Part shown: piece after piece, positions 49,291-59,006 of the stretch
Numbering within the stretch: position 1 is the stretch's first letter
Layout of the letters: each line of letters starts with the position of its first letter
Assembly (NCBI RefSeq): GCF_026262505.1
Contig: NC_067206.1
Coordinates: 36,161,896 to 36,225,895, forward strand
Length of the DNA: 64,000 bases
Direction: 5' to 3'
DNA from: Trichomonas vaginalis G3
Taxonomy: Eukaryota > Parabasalia > Trichomonadida > Trichomonadidae
Translations under genes and position numbers: made by a program
Notes under the pieces: model-generated
What the model was told of the DNA's origin: nothing
Databases searched by the model: none
Seen by the model: only the letters and a program-made list of their open reading frames with translations

Positions 49291-49637
49291 TTTTTTACGA
49301 TTGCATTTTTATTGACCATTTGCTACATTACATCTATTGACGTATTGATTTACTTTCAAATGTGATTGAAATCCCGTGTACTGTTTGTTATTATAATACA
49401 ATATTCTTTTATAGAATAAATATATATTTTTAGTTCATTATTTCATCATTTTTACATCATTTTCAATGGAAAACTGGTAAAAAGAATGTTGTTGGTACAC
49501 ATGCAGAAATATATTTACAAGATTCTTTCTGAAAATAATTATTTCAAATGGAATCAATGACTTATATTTTGGAAATAGTTTACTTATAACTTATACAATT
49601 AAACTAGTGCAAAAATAAGAAAATTTATTTTACAATG

Positions 49638-49642
49638 TCATA
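49638..49642 (+). promoter_or_regulatory. Initiator-like TCATA
   Basis: TCA-Y-A site 47 bp before the CSN5-like ATG at 49685. Confidence 0.3.
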
Positions 49643-49684
49643 ATTTTGAAGAAAAAAATTTTGCCAGAAATTAAAAAATTAAAA

Positions 49685-50590
49685 ATGTCAGCGATTGAAG
49701 AACAATTCTTCTTTAATTTCGATCCGACAGAGTATAGTAGCAAGCGTGCTGCTTACAATAAAATTCTAGATGGAGATCCTAGCTATCCAAATCGTACACT
49801 CGTTACTCCATGCGCTTTGATTTCAATGGTAAATCACGCTGTTTCTGGTGGCAACAACGAAATTATTGGAACATGCATTGGACAAGTCAACACCAGAGAT
49901 TTTTACATCAACGATGTTTTCTCATCAAGTGTTCTTGGTACAGAAACAAATTGTGATATTTCAAGCGCTGTTTGGTCACAACTGATTGAAGTTTCCAAAT
50001 CAGTAGCTAAGACAGGTAAGAAGGCTACAGGCTGCTGTGCATGGTACCACTCTCACCCAGATTATGGCTGCTGGTTATCAGCTACAGATGTCATTGCACA
50101 GAGACAAATGCAATTAGGTTCAACAAGAACATGCGCTCTTGTCGTTGATCCAAAGAAAACAGAGAGACACAATAGAATTTTCTTGGGATCCTTCAGAACT
50201 TTCCCTCCGGACAAAGCCCGTGGCGAAAAATCCGAAAACTCATTCGTTCCAGATGGAAAGGCCGATGATTTCAAGAAATCATTAAGCCAATACTACACTT
50301 TATCAATCGAATATTACTTATCACAAATTGACAGGAAAGTCTTGAAAGACGTTATTACATCAACATGGGGAAGATCTCTTGCACAATCTCCTCTCGAAGC
50401 TAACTCAGAGTGGATCTATAACTACGTCAAAGATAAGATCGTTTGCAGCCTTGGCCAGGCTTACTTAGGAAGACTTACATCGAAAGCAGATGTCGATCTA
50501 TTTACTGGAATGCTTAATGAAATTGATAATGCAAGAATCAGAGGTATCGAGATTCAGAAGATGAAGAACCACGTTTTCTTAGCTAAGTAA
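49685..50590 (+). CDS. CSN5: CSN5/JAB1-like JAMM metalloprotease
   Basis: 301 residues from the ATG at 49685 (MSAIEEQFFFNFDPTEYSSK). The MPN+ domain starts near residue 38 (VTPCALISMVNHAVSGGNNE). The JAMM zinc site is complete: Glu in NNEIIGTCIG (about residue 58) and YHSHPDYGCWLSATD (about residues 120-134) with two His and the Asp. The GCWLS form and the DPKKT and GSFRTFP segments fit CSN5, the COP9 signalosome subunit that removes NEDD8 from cullins, better than Rpn11. It is slightly shorter than animal CSN5 at the C-terminus. Confidence 0.9.
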   Translation: MSAIEEQFFFNFDPTEYSSKRAAYNKILDGDPSYPNRTLVTPCALISMVNHAVSGGNNEIIGTCIGQVNTRDFYINDVFSSSVLGTETNCDISSAVWSQLIEVSKSVAKTGKKATGCCAWYHSHPDYGCWLSATDVIAQRQMQLGSTRTCALVVDPKKTERHNRIFLGSFRTFPPDKARGEKSENSFVPDGKADDFKKSLSQYYTLSIEYYLSQIDRKVLKDVITSTWGRSLAQSPLEANSEWIYNYVKDKIVCSLGQAYLGRLTSKADVDLFTGMLNEIDNARIRGIEIQKMKNHVFLAK

Positions 50591-50757
50591 ACGCATATTT
50601 TGGATATTATACATTCATTTTTTTTTTGAACTATATTTTTTCATATTTCATCAAAGATTTTTATTTTCTCTATTAAAAATGATTGAGATACCAAAATATA
50701 TAAACACTCACTTAATATTAGTAAGGATGCAGACTTGGCAATTCTTAAAAAATTTCC

Positions 50758-50792
50758 GGCGAAATTGGCGTCCGAAGGGCGCCAATTTCGCC
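50758..50792. repeat. GC-rich hairpin at the probable left end of element 2
   Basis: Perfect 13-bp arms GGCGAAATTGGCG (50758-50770) and CGCCAATTTCGCC (50780-50792) with a 9-nt loop, in otherwise AT-rich DNA between the CSN5 gene and the first element 2 frame. Element 1 has GC-rich hairpins about 20-30 bp inside both termini, so this may be the equivalent mark of the element 2 end. Confidence 0.6.
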
Positions 50793-51112
50793 CAATAAGA
50801 TACATATATCATAGTTATTAGTATTTGGTTTTGGGACCTATTTTTTTCTCCTTTTTCTTCATTTTATTTTTAATTATATTAGTAGTATATATGAAGGGTT
50901 GTGTGACTTTTTTTGTAAACGTAAGAATTCATACAATATAGAACGATTTTGTATCATTTTTTTTAACATATGAAGTAAAAAATGTATGATTCTTACGGTT
51001 TTTATTCTTACGTTTTTGAATAAATCAAGATTTAAAAATATTCAAAATTGTAAGACATTTACACTCAGCCCATACATAATGTAATGAAAAATAAAAGAAG
51101 CTATATATATAG

Positions 51113-51289
51113 ATGATGTCAGATATTCCGCGATTAATTAAACATTGTTTAAATCCTGAATGGATTAAACTTCAATTTAAAAATGAAGATTGTGAATTAT
51201 TAAATGGAATCAATGGAGTCATAATCAAAGACCTCATAAACGAGAAAAAGAAATTAGAAACTAATGAAATGGAATCAATGAAGTCATAA
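51113..51289 (+). CDS. 58-residue small frame at element 2 left end
   Basis: MMSDIPRLIKHCLNPEWIKL, ending in a segment encoded by a 65-bp direct repeat. Possibly the truncated start of a longer protein of the element. No family recognised. Confidence 0.35.
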   Translation: MMSDIPRLIKHCLNPEWIKLQFKNEDCELLNGINGVIIKDLINEKKKLETNEMESMKS

Positions 51290-51355
51290 TCAAAGACCTC
51301 ATAAACGAGAAAAAGAAATTAGAAACTAATGAAATGGAATCAATGAAGTCATACA
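51204..51355 (+). repeat. 65-bp direct repeat, about 2.3 copies
   Basis: GGAATCAATGGAGTCATAAT, CAAAGACCTCATAAACGAG and AAAAAGAAATTAGAAACT in series occur twice from about 51204, followed by a partial third copy (GGAATCAATGAAGTCATA). Confidence 0.75.
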
Positions 51356-51378
51356 TTTTTGAATAATTTATTTTTATT

Positions 51379-52494
51379 ATGTATGAAATGAGCGTCAAGA
51401 CTAACGACGTTAAAGAATTGGGATTCACAAATGAGGAAATAAAGGATATATTAGAGGAGGCGGGTTATGAAGTTGATAAATATTATTTAAGAAATTGTAA
51501 AAAATTCGCGGAGTTCTTAAATGAATTTGATTATGATGGAAAAATGAATAAAGATGATGTTATAAATTTCTTATATCCCACATCTAAAGAAGAAAAACCA
51601 AAAGAACCTGATGTTTTCCCTGAATATTATGAAGAACGAATTAAAGATGATGAATATGATGAAATTGAAAAACTGGAAAAAATAAGAGATGAAATAGATG
51701 AAAAAATTAAGGAATTAAGAGAAGTTGAAAAATATAATGAAAATGAAGTAGAGGGTTTAATGAATATCCCAGCTTCAGAATCAGAAGTTCAAAAATCACA
51801 TGAGGAAAGATATAAAAATTACTTTTTGGAATCTACTAAAAATTTATTAGATGGTGATATTGACGAAACACTTTCAGAAGAAGGCACAAAATTTATTCAT
51901 AAACATAAGCTTCAGTTTATTGACGATGGAGATTATCCATGTATATTACTTTCACCTCCTCTTGATTCTGAAAAATTCAAAAAAGCACTGAAAAATGTAA
52001 CATATGCAACAAATACGATTAAGAAAGAAGACCATGATATTTACACAAATTATTATTTAAATAAATGTACAGGTGTTGATAAAGTTTTTGATTTGTTAGA
52101 TAAAATATCAAAAGAAACAATTGGTACATATAAAATTTTATGCGATTGTGGTTTCATTATTGAAGATACCAATAATGTTTCATATGAAAGAACAGCACCG
52201 AAGGAAGACGAAGTGGAAAGGTCTATACCATTCGTTATTAAGAACATAAAAGATATGAAAACTTATAAACATTATATTTATTCATTTATTTCAGAAAAAA
52301 TGGAAGCAACCCATAAAACATCATCTCATCATTTTATAGCTATTCATACATTCCTTTTCAAAGTTGTGAAATTAAATAAGACAGGAATTAGATTTAATGT
52401 ATCAGGGTACGCATTCTTGAGTAAATTAAAATGTATTCGTCACGTCGCAGATGATAAAAATTTATGTGTTCTTAATTCATTTTATGGACTTTAG
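51379..52494 (+). CDS. Unknown 371-residue protein of element 2
   Basis: Whole frame starting MYEMSVKTNDVKELGFTNEE. Residues 1-70 form a small acidic domain with a FDYDGKMNKDD loop that vaguely resembles an EF-hand. A charged coiled coil follows (EIEKLEKIRDEIDEKIKELR), then a mixed C-terminal half with SGYAFLSKLKCIRHVADDKN near the end. A T-rich promoter-like gap separates it from the polymerase downstream. Not recognised; by position it could be the terminal-protein or another polymerase partner, which is speculation. Confidence 0.55.
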   Translation: MYEMSVKTNDVKELGFTNEEIKDILEEAGYEVDKYYLRNCKKFAEFLNEFDYDGKMNKDDVINFLYPTSKEEKPKEPDVFPEYYEERIKDDEYDEIEKLEKIRDEIDEKIKELREVEKYNENEVEGLMNIPASESEVQKSHEERYKNYFLESTKNLLDGDIDETLSEEGTKFIHKHKLQFIDDGDYPCILLSPPLDSEKFKKALKNVTYATNTIKKEDHDIYTNYYLNKCTGVDKVFDLLDKISKETIGTYKILCDCGFIIEDTNNVSYERTAPKEDEVERSIPFVIKNIKDMKTYKHYIYSFISEKMEATHKTSSHHFIAIHTFLFKVVKLNKTGIRFNVSGYAFLSKLKCIRHVADDKNLCVLNSFYGL

Positions 52495-52573
52495 CCCTGG
52501 ACTCTCTGAGTCTCGGACTTTAAAAAAAATAAACTTTATTTTTATTTATTTTTTAATTTTTATTCTTACATAA

Positions 52574-55500
52574 ATGAACAAAAATGGAACAGCTAAAATG
52601 AATGATAATCAAATAAGAGCCGAAGGTAGAAGGTTATTTAAACGCTTCTATAACATTCCTGATGGTGTTAATCCTAAAACTCGTAGAAGTTATTTAAATG
52701 AAGCCATAGATGCATATGAAGGATTTGACATTTCATCAGAAAGTGAGAGGTTAGCAAGAATGTTAAACGTTAATATTGATTTTTATTATTGTGACCCTCA
52801 ACCAGAAGACGTAGACATTAACAAGGTAGACTTTCCATTAGTGGAATCAATAATGATAGATCCAGAATTTGAAACAGTAAATATTTTATTAACACAGAGT
52901 CCATGTGGAAAACTTCACGCTGACAGAATTACAGACGTTGAAGCACTCACAGGATATAAAGTTTGCCCCTTTTGCAAAGAAGAAGTATATTCTATCCGTG
53001 ATGATCCAGAAAGGAAAAACCAAAGAAGATTTTTAAAACATTGTGAGAAATGTAAAGAAAATAATGGAAGATTAATTCAAGACGTTCAATTGCAAAACAC
53101 ACAACAACCATATGCACCACATATCACGAAACAGAAGATATATCAATGGCTATTAGCACATAATTTGCAGGAATATTATAAACCAACAAGATATTATATT
53201 ACTTTTGACTTCGAAACATTAGAGACTAAAGAAGAATTACAACTTTCTGAATGTGCAACTTTGAACGCTTACTTAAAACCATTTATGGTATCATCAACTG
53301 TCAAAATAAAGCCGCAAAGCGGCGAGGTCGTAGACCGTGATAAAACATTTACGAGGAATTTTTGCTTAACATCAAGTGATTCGTTCATCTCTGATTGGAT
53401 TGAATTTTTATTTTCAACCTGTTCATTAGTTGCTAAATCAAATATTGAACAATATGAAGAATTAATGAATACATTAAATGAGAAACAAAAGGAAGCAATG
53501 AAAGAGCTTTTAGATGAAGAATTTAATAAAGTGAATATCATTGGTTTTAATTCGGGAAAGTTTGATTTAAATTTAATTCTTCGTGATTTAAATACTGCAA
53601 AATGGAAGATAAAATCAATGCTGGGTTCTTCTTCTCAATTTAAGCAAGTCATAGTAAGAAAACAAACTGTCCATATGAATTAAGATTTATTGACATCAGA
53701 AATTATATAGCGGGTGGAACATTAGCAATTCACTCAAGATTTCGGAAACAATAAATCACGTGTTAAATCCTTTTTCCCTTATCAATTCATCACATGGGAG
53801 AATTACGAAGAAGAATTATTATAAGTGGAACCATTCACTCAAGATTCATTTTATTCAGCATTAACACAAGAAACAATATCCGATTCAGATTATCAAATAT
53901 ATCTCAATGATGCTAAAAATTTTGAGAATAGATTAGAATATTTTATTCATTATTGCAATAAAGACGTTGAAATTATGATTGACCCAATTGATAAAATTAT
54001 CGAAGAAACATTTGTTTATAAAATTGACATGCTTCATAATCTTTCTTTATCATCGAATGCTTCAATGATTCGTTACGCTTTAGCATATAAAGACTTTAAT
54101 CCTAATGAAAAATATCCTGAGGAAGAGATAGAATCAAGTTTTGAATTAACAAAAAAGTATTGGAAATATAAAATTGATTCATATAAGAAACAAGATGAAA
54201 AGGCGAAAAGAGATACTAAAAATAATGTTTCAACGGATGACTATCAATACTATCACGATTTAATCCTTTCATCTAAATGCAAAATGTGTGGTAAAGCGTT
54301 TACATATGTAAATAAACCAACATTGGATAGAATAGATAATGAAAAACCACATACCAAAGAAAATTGTCAGTTAATGTGTTGTTATTGCAATGTCGTAAAA
54401 TCAAATAAAGATGAAGATGTTCAACGTTTAAGAATCAATTTAAGAAATTATGCATTAAAAAATAATTTACCAATGACTTTAGATTCAGTTGAAGCTTATC
54501 ACATTCTCCGTAATGGAATTACTGGTGGTCTATCAAATGTTCAACATCGTGTTAATCTTAAAGGAATCACGCACATTAATAAACTTTCATATAATCCAGA
54601 AACTAAAACTGTATCAAATGAGGACACCAACATTATGACTCATTTCGTTGTGTTGATTTTAATTCATTATATCCTTCATCATTTTCATCTAATCCTCATG
54701 ATTTCATTCAATATACTGACCATAAAATGTATATGCCGGGAAGATTGAATGGTGTTATCATTTGTGATACAGCAACAAAGAAAGCAAAAGCACTGGGAAT
54801 AATTAAGAAGAAAAATACTTTATTCGTGGCTGAAGTAAAGGGTCACATTGATGAAAAATACATTAATGATTACATAAACTTTTTACCGATAATAAGAAAC
54901 TTAGATATTATCACAGATGAAAAAACAATTGGCAGTTTTATGTATAATTACATGAAATCAAACAATCTACCAGTTGACCAGAAACAGAGGAAATTAACTC
55001 AGTTAGCATCAACACACACAACCAATATCAACCATTTTCTTCTTATTATCTTTGGTATCTAATCGAAGATTTCATTTTATCATCGATGACATTCAATCAA
55101 TTTTAACATTTACTAAAAACACTTGTTTTAATGAATTTGCGAACGAATTTATGAATGAAAGACAAAAGGCTGAATTAGAAGGAAATAAAGGAAAAAGTTT
55201 TTTGCAAGATTTCACTTAATGGATCATATGTTACGATGCAATGAATACACAAAATTACGCAAAGACTAAAATAATGAATGCACAGAAGGCACGCGTTGCA
55301 TGTATGTCAAATAAGTTTAAAAACATAAGAGAAATAGGTGAAGATACATATCAACTGATGCTCAAAGATAGATTTTATAGATGTGATACATGTTTACAAG
55401 AGGCATTCTTCACTTTAGATAATGCTAAATACTGGTATTTGGTTTTCATTTATGATTTTATGTATAAATGCATGAATGTTAATCGTTTTCATTTCATTGA

Positions 55501-56032
55501 AGGTGATACTGATTCATCTTATTGGGCAATCGCTGGCGACCCAAATCTTCCTAACACTCAAGCATTTCAAGCAATTGTTACTGATAAACAATTTTATGAT
55601 AAAAACATTTTCAAATTCGCACCTTTTGATTTCTTTTGTTTTGATGAGAAATTTAAACCTAAATTAAAGAATAAAGCTGAAGAAAAAGCACATGAGAAGA
55701 AGTTATTGGGTTTAGCAATTGAGAAACAAGGTGATAACATGGTTGCTTTATGCCCTAAGTGTTATACATCATTCAACGGTTCAATTGATGGAAGTGATTT
55801 TAAAAAGATTGCACAAAAAATGAAAGGAGTTAGTTTACGACAAAATAAACAATTAACACCTAAAAATTATTTGGATATAATAAATGATAAAGTGATATTT
55901 GATGGTCAGAATATTAATTTACAACTTAAAAATGGGTCAATGACTCGCTTAACAATTGGTAAGACTGCATTAACAGGAGCACACACTAAGGCTGTATGTT
56001 GTGAAAATGGATGTTGTATGCCATTTATTTAA
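52574..56032 (+). pseudogene. Protein-primed DNA polymerase B, element 2, broken
   Basis: Family B motifs appear in order along one strand: a Cys-rich N-terminal segment (VCPFCKEEVY...CEKCKE), exonuclease I FDFETLET, exonuclease II IIGFNSGKFDLNLI, and polymerase motif C EGDTDSSYWAIAG near the C-terminus. Between exonuclease and polymerase parts lies an HNH-like zinc segment (CKMCGKAF, then TLDRIDNEKPH and QLMCCYCN). This enzyme would copy the element from a terminal-protein primer. About five or six breaks. Confidence 0.85.
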
Positions 56033-56134
56033 TAAAATACCACAGAAGAGACAAAAGGAACCGTTAATGATGGTTTTGATACTATGATTCAAAGAGGTGG
56101 GCACCCTTAAAACATTGATTTTATTTTTATATAA

Positions 56135-57651
56135 ATGGATAACACAAATTTAAAAAATTTAATTGCTGATTTAGTACTTAATCAAAAATTTCTTAGTTAT
56201 TATGAATTAAAATCATATCTCCAAAAATATAATAATAATATAACGGGTGATGATATGGAATATTATTATCCATATTATAAAAATGAAATTTTGAAATATC
56301 ATAATAAAATAATTTCTGAAATTAAAGACAAAATTAAAAATAATGAATATTCAAAGGGAAAAACTAAATCACAACTTAAACAATTGAAAGATTTCAAAAA
56401 TAAAGTATTAACAGAAGAAGATATTGATGAATTATATAAATTATATAATCCTGAGCTGCAAAAAACAAAGGAACAAAAACAAAAGGTGCAAAACGCCCAG
56501 GTCATTCAGACCATAAATGAAGCACAAGCTTTAATTTATGATTCATTAGTTAAACCATATTCAGCCCGACTTTTAAATGAAGATCAACTTTTGGAATTCA
56601 TCCTTCAACATAAACTCGAAGCGGGAAAGTATATCAAACCTTTATATACAGTATATTTAAAACAAATGAATAGAATACATCCAGAATTAATGAAAGGAGG
56701 AATGAAATCCAAAATCAAAGCAGATAAAATTAAATCACTTGCAACACCAAAACCTCCAACAGTAGTACCTCCTCCTTCAGTTAATCCTTCATCATTCACT
56801 TTATTATATCCATTTCAAACATTAAAGAAGCAAAAAGATTTTAAAAAGGGTTTCAAGATATTAAATAAACCAACTGACCCGAAAATTCAACCGTTAAAGG
56901 AAAAATTTAGTCGCCCCTCATTTGCACCATATCCATATTCATACGAAATCGATCATCTGGAATATTCAAAAGGAAACGTTACTTATTTATTTGCCATTAA
57001 CATTAACACTAGATATTTATATTGCATTCCAGTGAAAGGGAAAACAGAACAGGAAACAAGAAGAGCTATTCAATACTTACTAGATCATGAAAGAGTAGAT
57101 AATATCAGGGGTGATGGTGATAAAGGATTTCAGGCAGCTATGACTCATTATTTCCCACAAATTAATTTTTTCTTTCATCCTCTCCATATACGTTTCATAA
57201 TAAAATAGTTGATGCGGTAATGAGAACTCTTAGAGATGCGTTAGGGGTTAACGGTCAGATATACTGGGATGGAAATCATGACTCCATCATACAGCAGTTA
57301 GTATATTATTACAATAATACATGGCATAGAACTATAAACATGAAACCAGTGGAAATGAAAAATGATATTTCAAAAGAATGGGAATATATTAGAAAGCAAA
57401 TGGAAAGGTTGAATGATGTTAAACGTGAACAAATTAATTTGGGGCTCATGAATTTTAAACAAGGGGATAAAGTTTTGATTCATCTCGATTATGGAAAAAC
57501 TGATAAATCAATGACAAAAAGAAGACGAAGATTTGACACAATAGCTGAATTTGTTAGATATATTAACGGCAATGCATTAGTTGAGGTTAACAATAAATTA
57601 ATAGAAATTCCGATTTATTTTATTACTCCATTATATCTAAATAATATTTAA
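56135..57651 (+). pseudogene. Retroviral-type integrase, element 2, about one break
   Basis: The N-terminal 200 residues are Lys/Tyr/Asn-rich and helical. The catalytic core follows: YEIDHLEYSKGNVTYLFAIN (first Asp), NIRGDGDKGFQAA (second Asp region) and NNTWHRTINMKPVE after the third acidic position. A C-terminal SH3-like barrel reads GDKVLIHLDYGKTDKSMTKR and ALVEVNNKLIEIPIYFITPL. It would catalyse integration with a 5-6 bp duplication. Its sequence is far from the element 1 integrase. Confidence 0.85.
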
Positions 57652-57670
57652 TTTTTTTATTTCGTAAGAA

Positions 57671-57943
57671 ATGAGTGACAACAAAGCAGTCAAGAGTCCA
57701 GACGATGAATATAAAAAGAAACTAAACAGAATTAAATCAAAAATATGCTATTACAAAAAGAAGCCGCAATGCGGTGGGGTTGAAAACGATAAAGAGAGGA
57801 AAGAAATAATCGAAAAATTAGAAACTTACCGTTCAATCCTCAAACTGAGTGAAGCAAAAATAAAAGAATTTAATAGAATAAATAAATTGATTGGAAGAGA
57901 TGAATTTAATAAAGATGAATTTTTAAACTCAATCCAAATTTAA
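57671..57943 (+). CDS. 90-residue coiled-coil protein of element 2
   Basis: MSDNKAVKSPDDEYKKKLNR, basic then a coiled coil (RKEIIEKLETYRSILKLSEA). It follows the integrase by 19 bp with a TTTCGTAAGAA leader. A GC-rich hairpin-like stretch, GCCGCAATGCGGTGGGG, lies mid-gene. No family recognised. Confidence 0.55.
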   Translation: MSDNKAVKSPDDEYKKKLNRIKSKICYYKKKPQCGGVENDKERKEIIEKLETYRSILKLSEAKIKEFNRINKLIGRDEFNKDEFLNSIQI

Positions 57944-58104
57944 TTTTTATTCCTCTTCGACAACATCTCTCTTTCCATCATTACTGCATAACCACATTTT
58001 CTCAATTTTAGTGGTTTGTTATTTTTAGCAAGTTCTCGCATCATTTTTATCGTTTCCTCCCTTGTTATGATTCGTGGTAAATTTTGAGCTTGTGGGGTAT
58101 TCAT
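57940..58104 (-). CDS. 54-residue small protein of element 2
   Basis: Minus-strand frame with start MNTPQAQNLPRIITREETIK and a basic end (LSKRNKN). Its ATG follows a TTTTATTTTTATCATAA leader like other element genes, and it ends by overlapping the 90-residue gene by 4 bp, tail to tail. No family recognised. Confidence 0.5.
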   Translation of the reverse strand: MNTPQAQNLPRIITREETIKMMRELAKNNKPLKLRKCGYAVMMEREMLSKRNKN

Positions 58105-58141
58105 TTATGATAAAAATAAAATTTTGTTATCACTTATTTTA

Positions 58142-58940
58142 TCATTAATGTTTTTAGGTTCTTCAATTATGAATTATTTTTGAAGAACTGGAGGTGCTAC
58201 CATGCTACCGTGTGCTACCAGGTAATTCAACTTCTCTTAAAATTACTGACAACATGACATTTTGACAACAACATAGGTTCTTCGTTAATGCTTCATGAAT
58301 GCCTTCCTCATTAATGTTTTTAGGTTCTTCAATTATGAATTATTTTTGAAGAACTGGAGGTGCTACCATGCTACCTGTGCTACCAGGTAATTCAACTTCT
58401 CTTAAAATTACTGACAACATGACATTTTGACAACAACATAGGTTCTTCGTTAATGCTTCATGAATGCCTTCCTCATTAATGTTTTTAGGTTCTTCAATTA
58501 TGAATTATTTTTGAAGAACTGGAGGTGCTACCATGCTACCGTGTGCTACCAGGTAATTCAACTTCTCTTAAAATTACTGACAACATGACATTTTGACAAC
58601 AACATAGGTTCTTCGTTAATGCTTCATGAATGCCTTCCTCATTAATGTTTTTAGGTTCTTCAATTATGAATTATTTTTGAAGAACTGGAGGTGCTACCAT
58701 GCTACCGTGTGCTACCAGGTAATTCAACTTCTCTTAAAATTACTGACAACATGACATTTTGACAACAACATAGGTTCTTCGTTAATGCTTCATGAATGCC
58801 TTCCTCATTAATGTTTTTAGGTTCTTCAATTATGAATTATTTTTGAAGAACTGGAGGTGCTACCATGCTACCGTGTGCTACCAGGTAATTCAACTTCTCT
58901 TAAAATTACTGACAACATGACATTTTGACAACAACATAGG
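58142..58940 (+). repeat. Five tandem 166-bp repeats with iterons, element 2
   Basis: Units begin at 58142, 58308, 58473, 58639 and 58805 (TCATTAATGTTTTTAGGTTC) and are almost identical. Each holds TTTTTGAAGAACTGGAGGTG, a CTACCATGCTACC/GTGCTACCAGGT block, AACTTCTCTTAAAATTAC and the 24-bp iteron (58247, 58412, 58578, 58744 and 58910). The unit differs from the element 1 region only outside these blocks. No coding frame. It ends 67 bp before the primase-helicase gene start. Confidence 0.92.
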
Positions 58941-58959
58941 AAATTTGATGTAGCCCAAA

Positions 58960-58974
58960 AATAAAGTTAGTTTT
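58960..58974 (+). promoter_or_regulatory. AATAAAGTTAGTTTT box before primase-helicase
   Basis: Identical 15-mer to the boxes at 17138 and 19117 in element 1, 47 bp before the ATG at 59007, and followed by the same T-rich tract and a TCCTATATAA leader. Confidence 0.65.
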
Positions 58975-59006
58975 AAAATTATATTTATTTTTTTATTCCT
59001 ATATAA

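Noticed and set aside
58142-58940. CRISPR-like array
   Set aside because: The five 166-bp units are identical along their whole length with no unique spacers, and the organism is a eukaryote.
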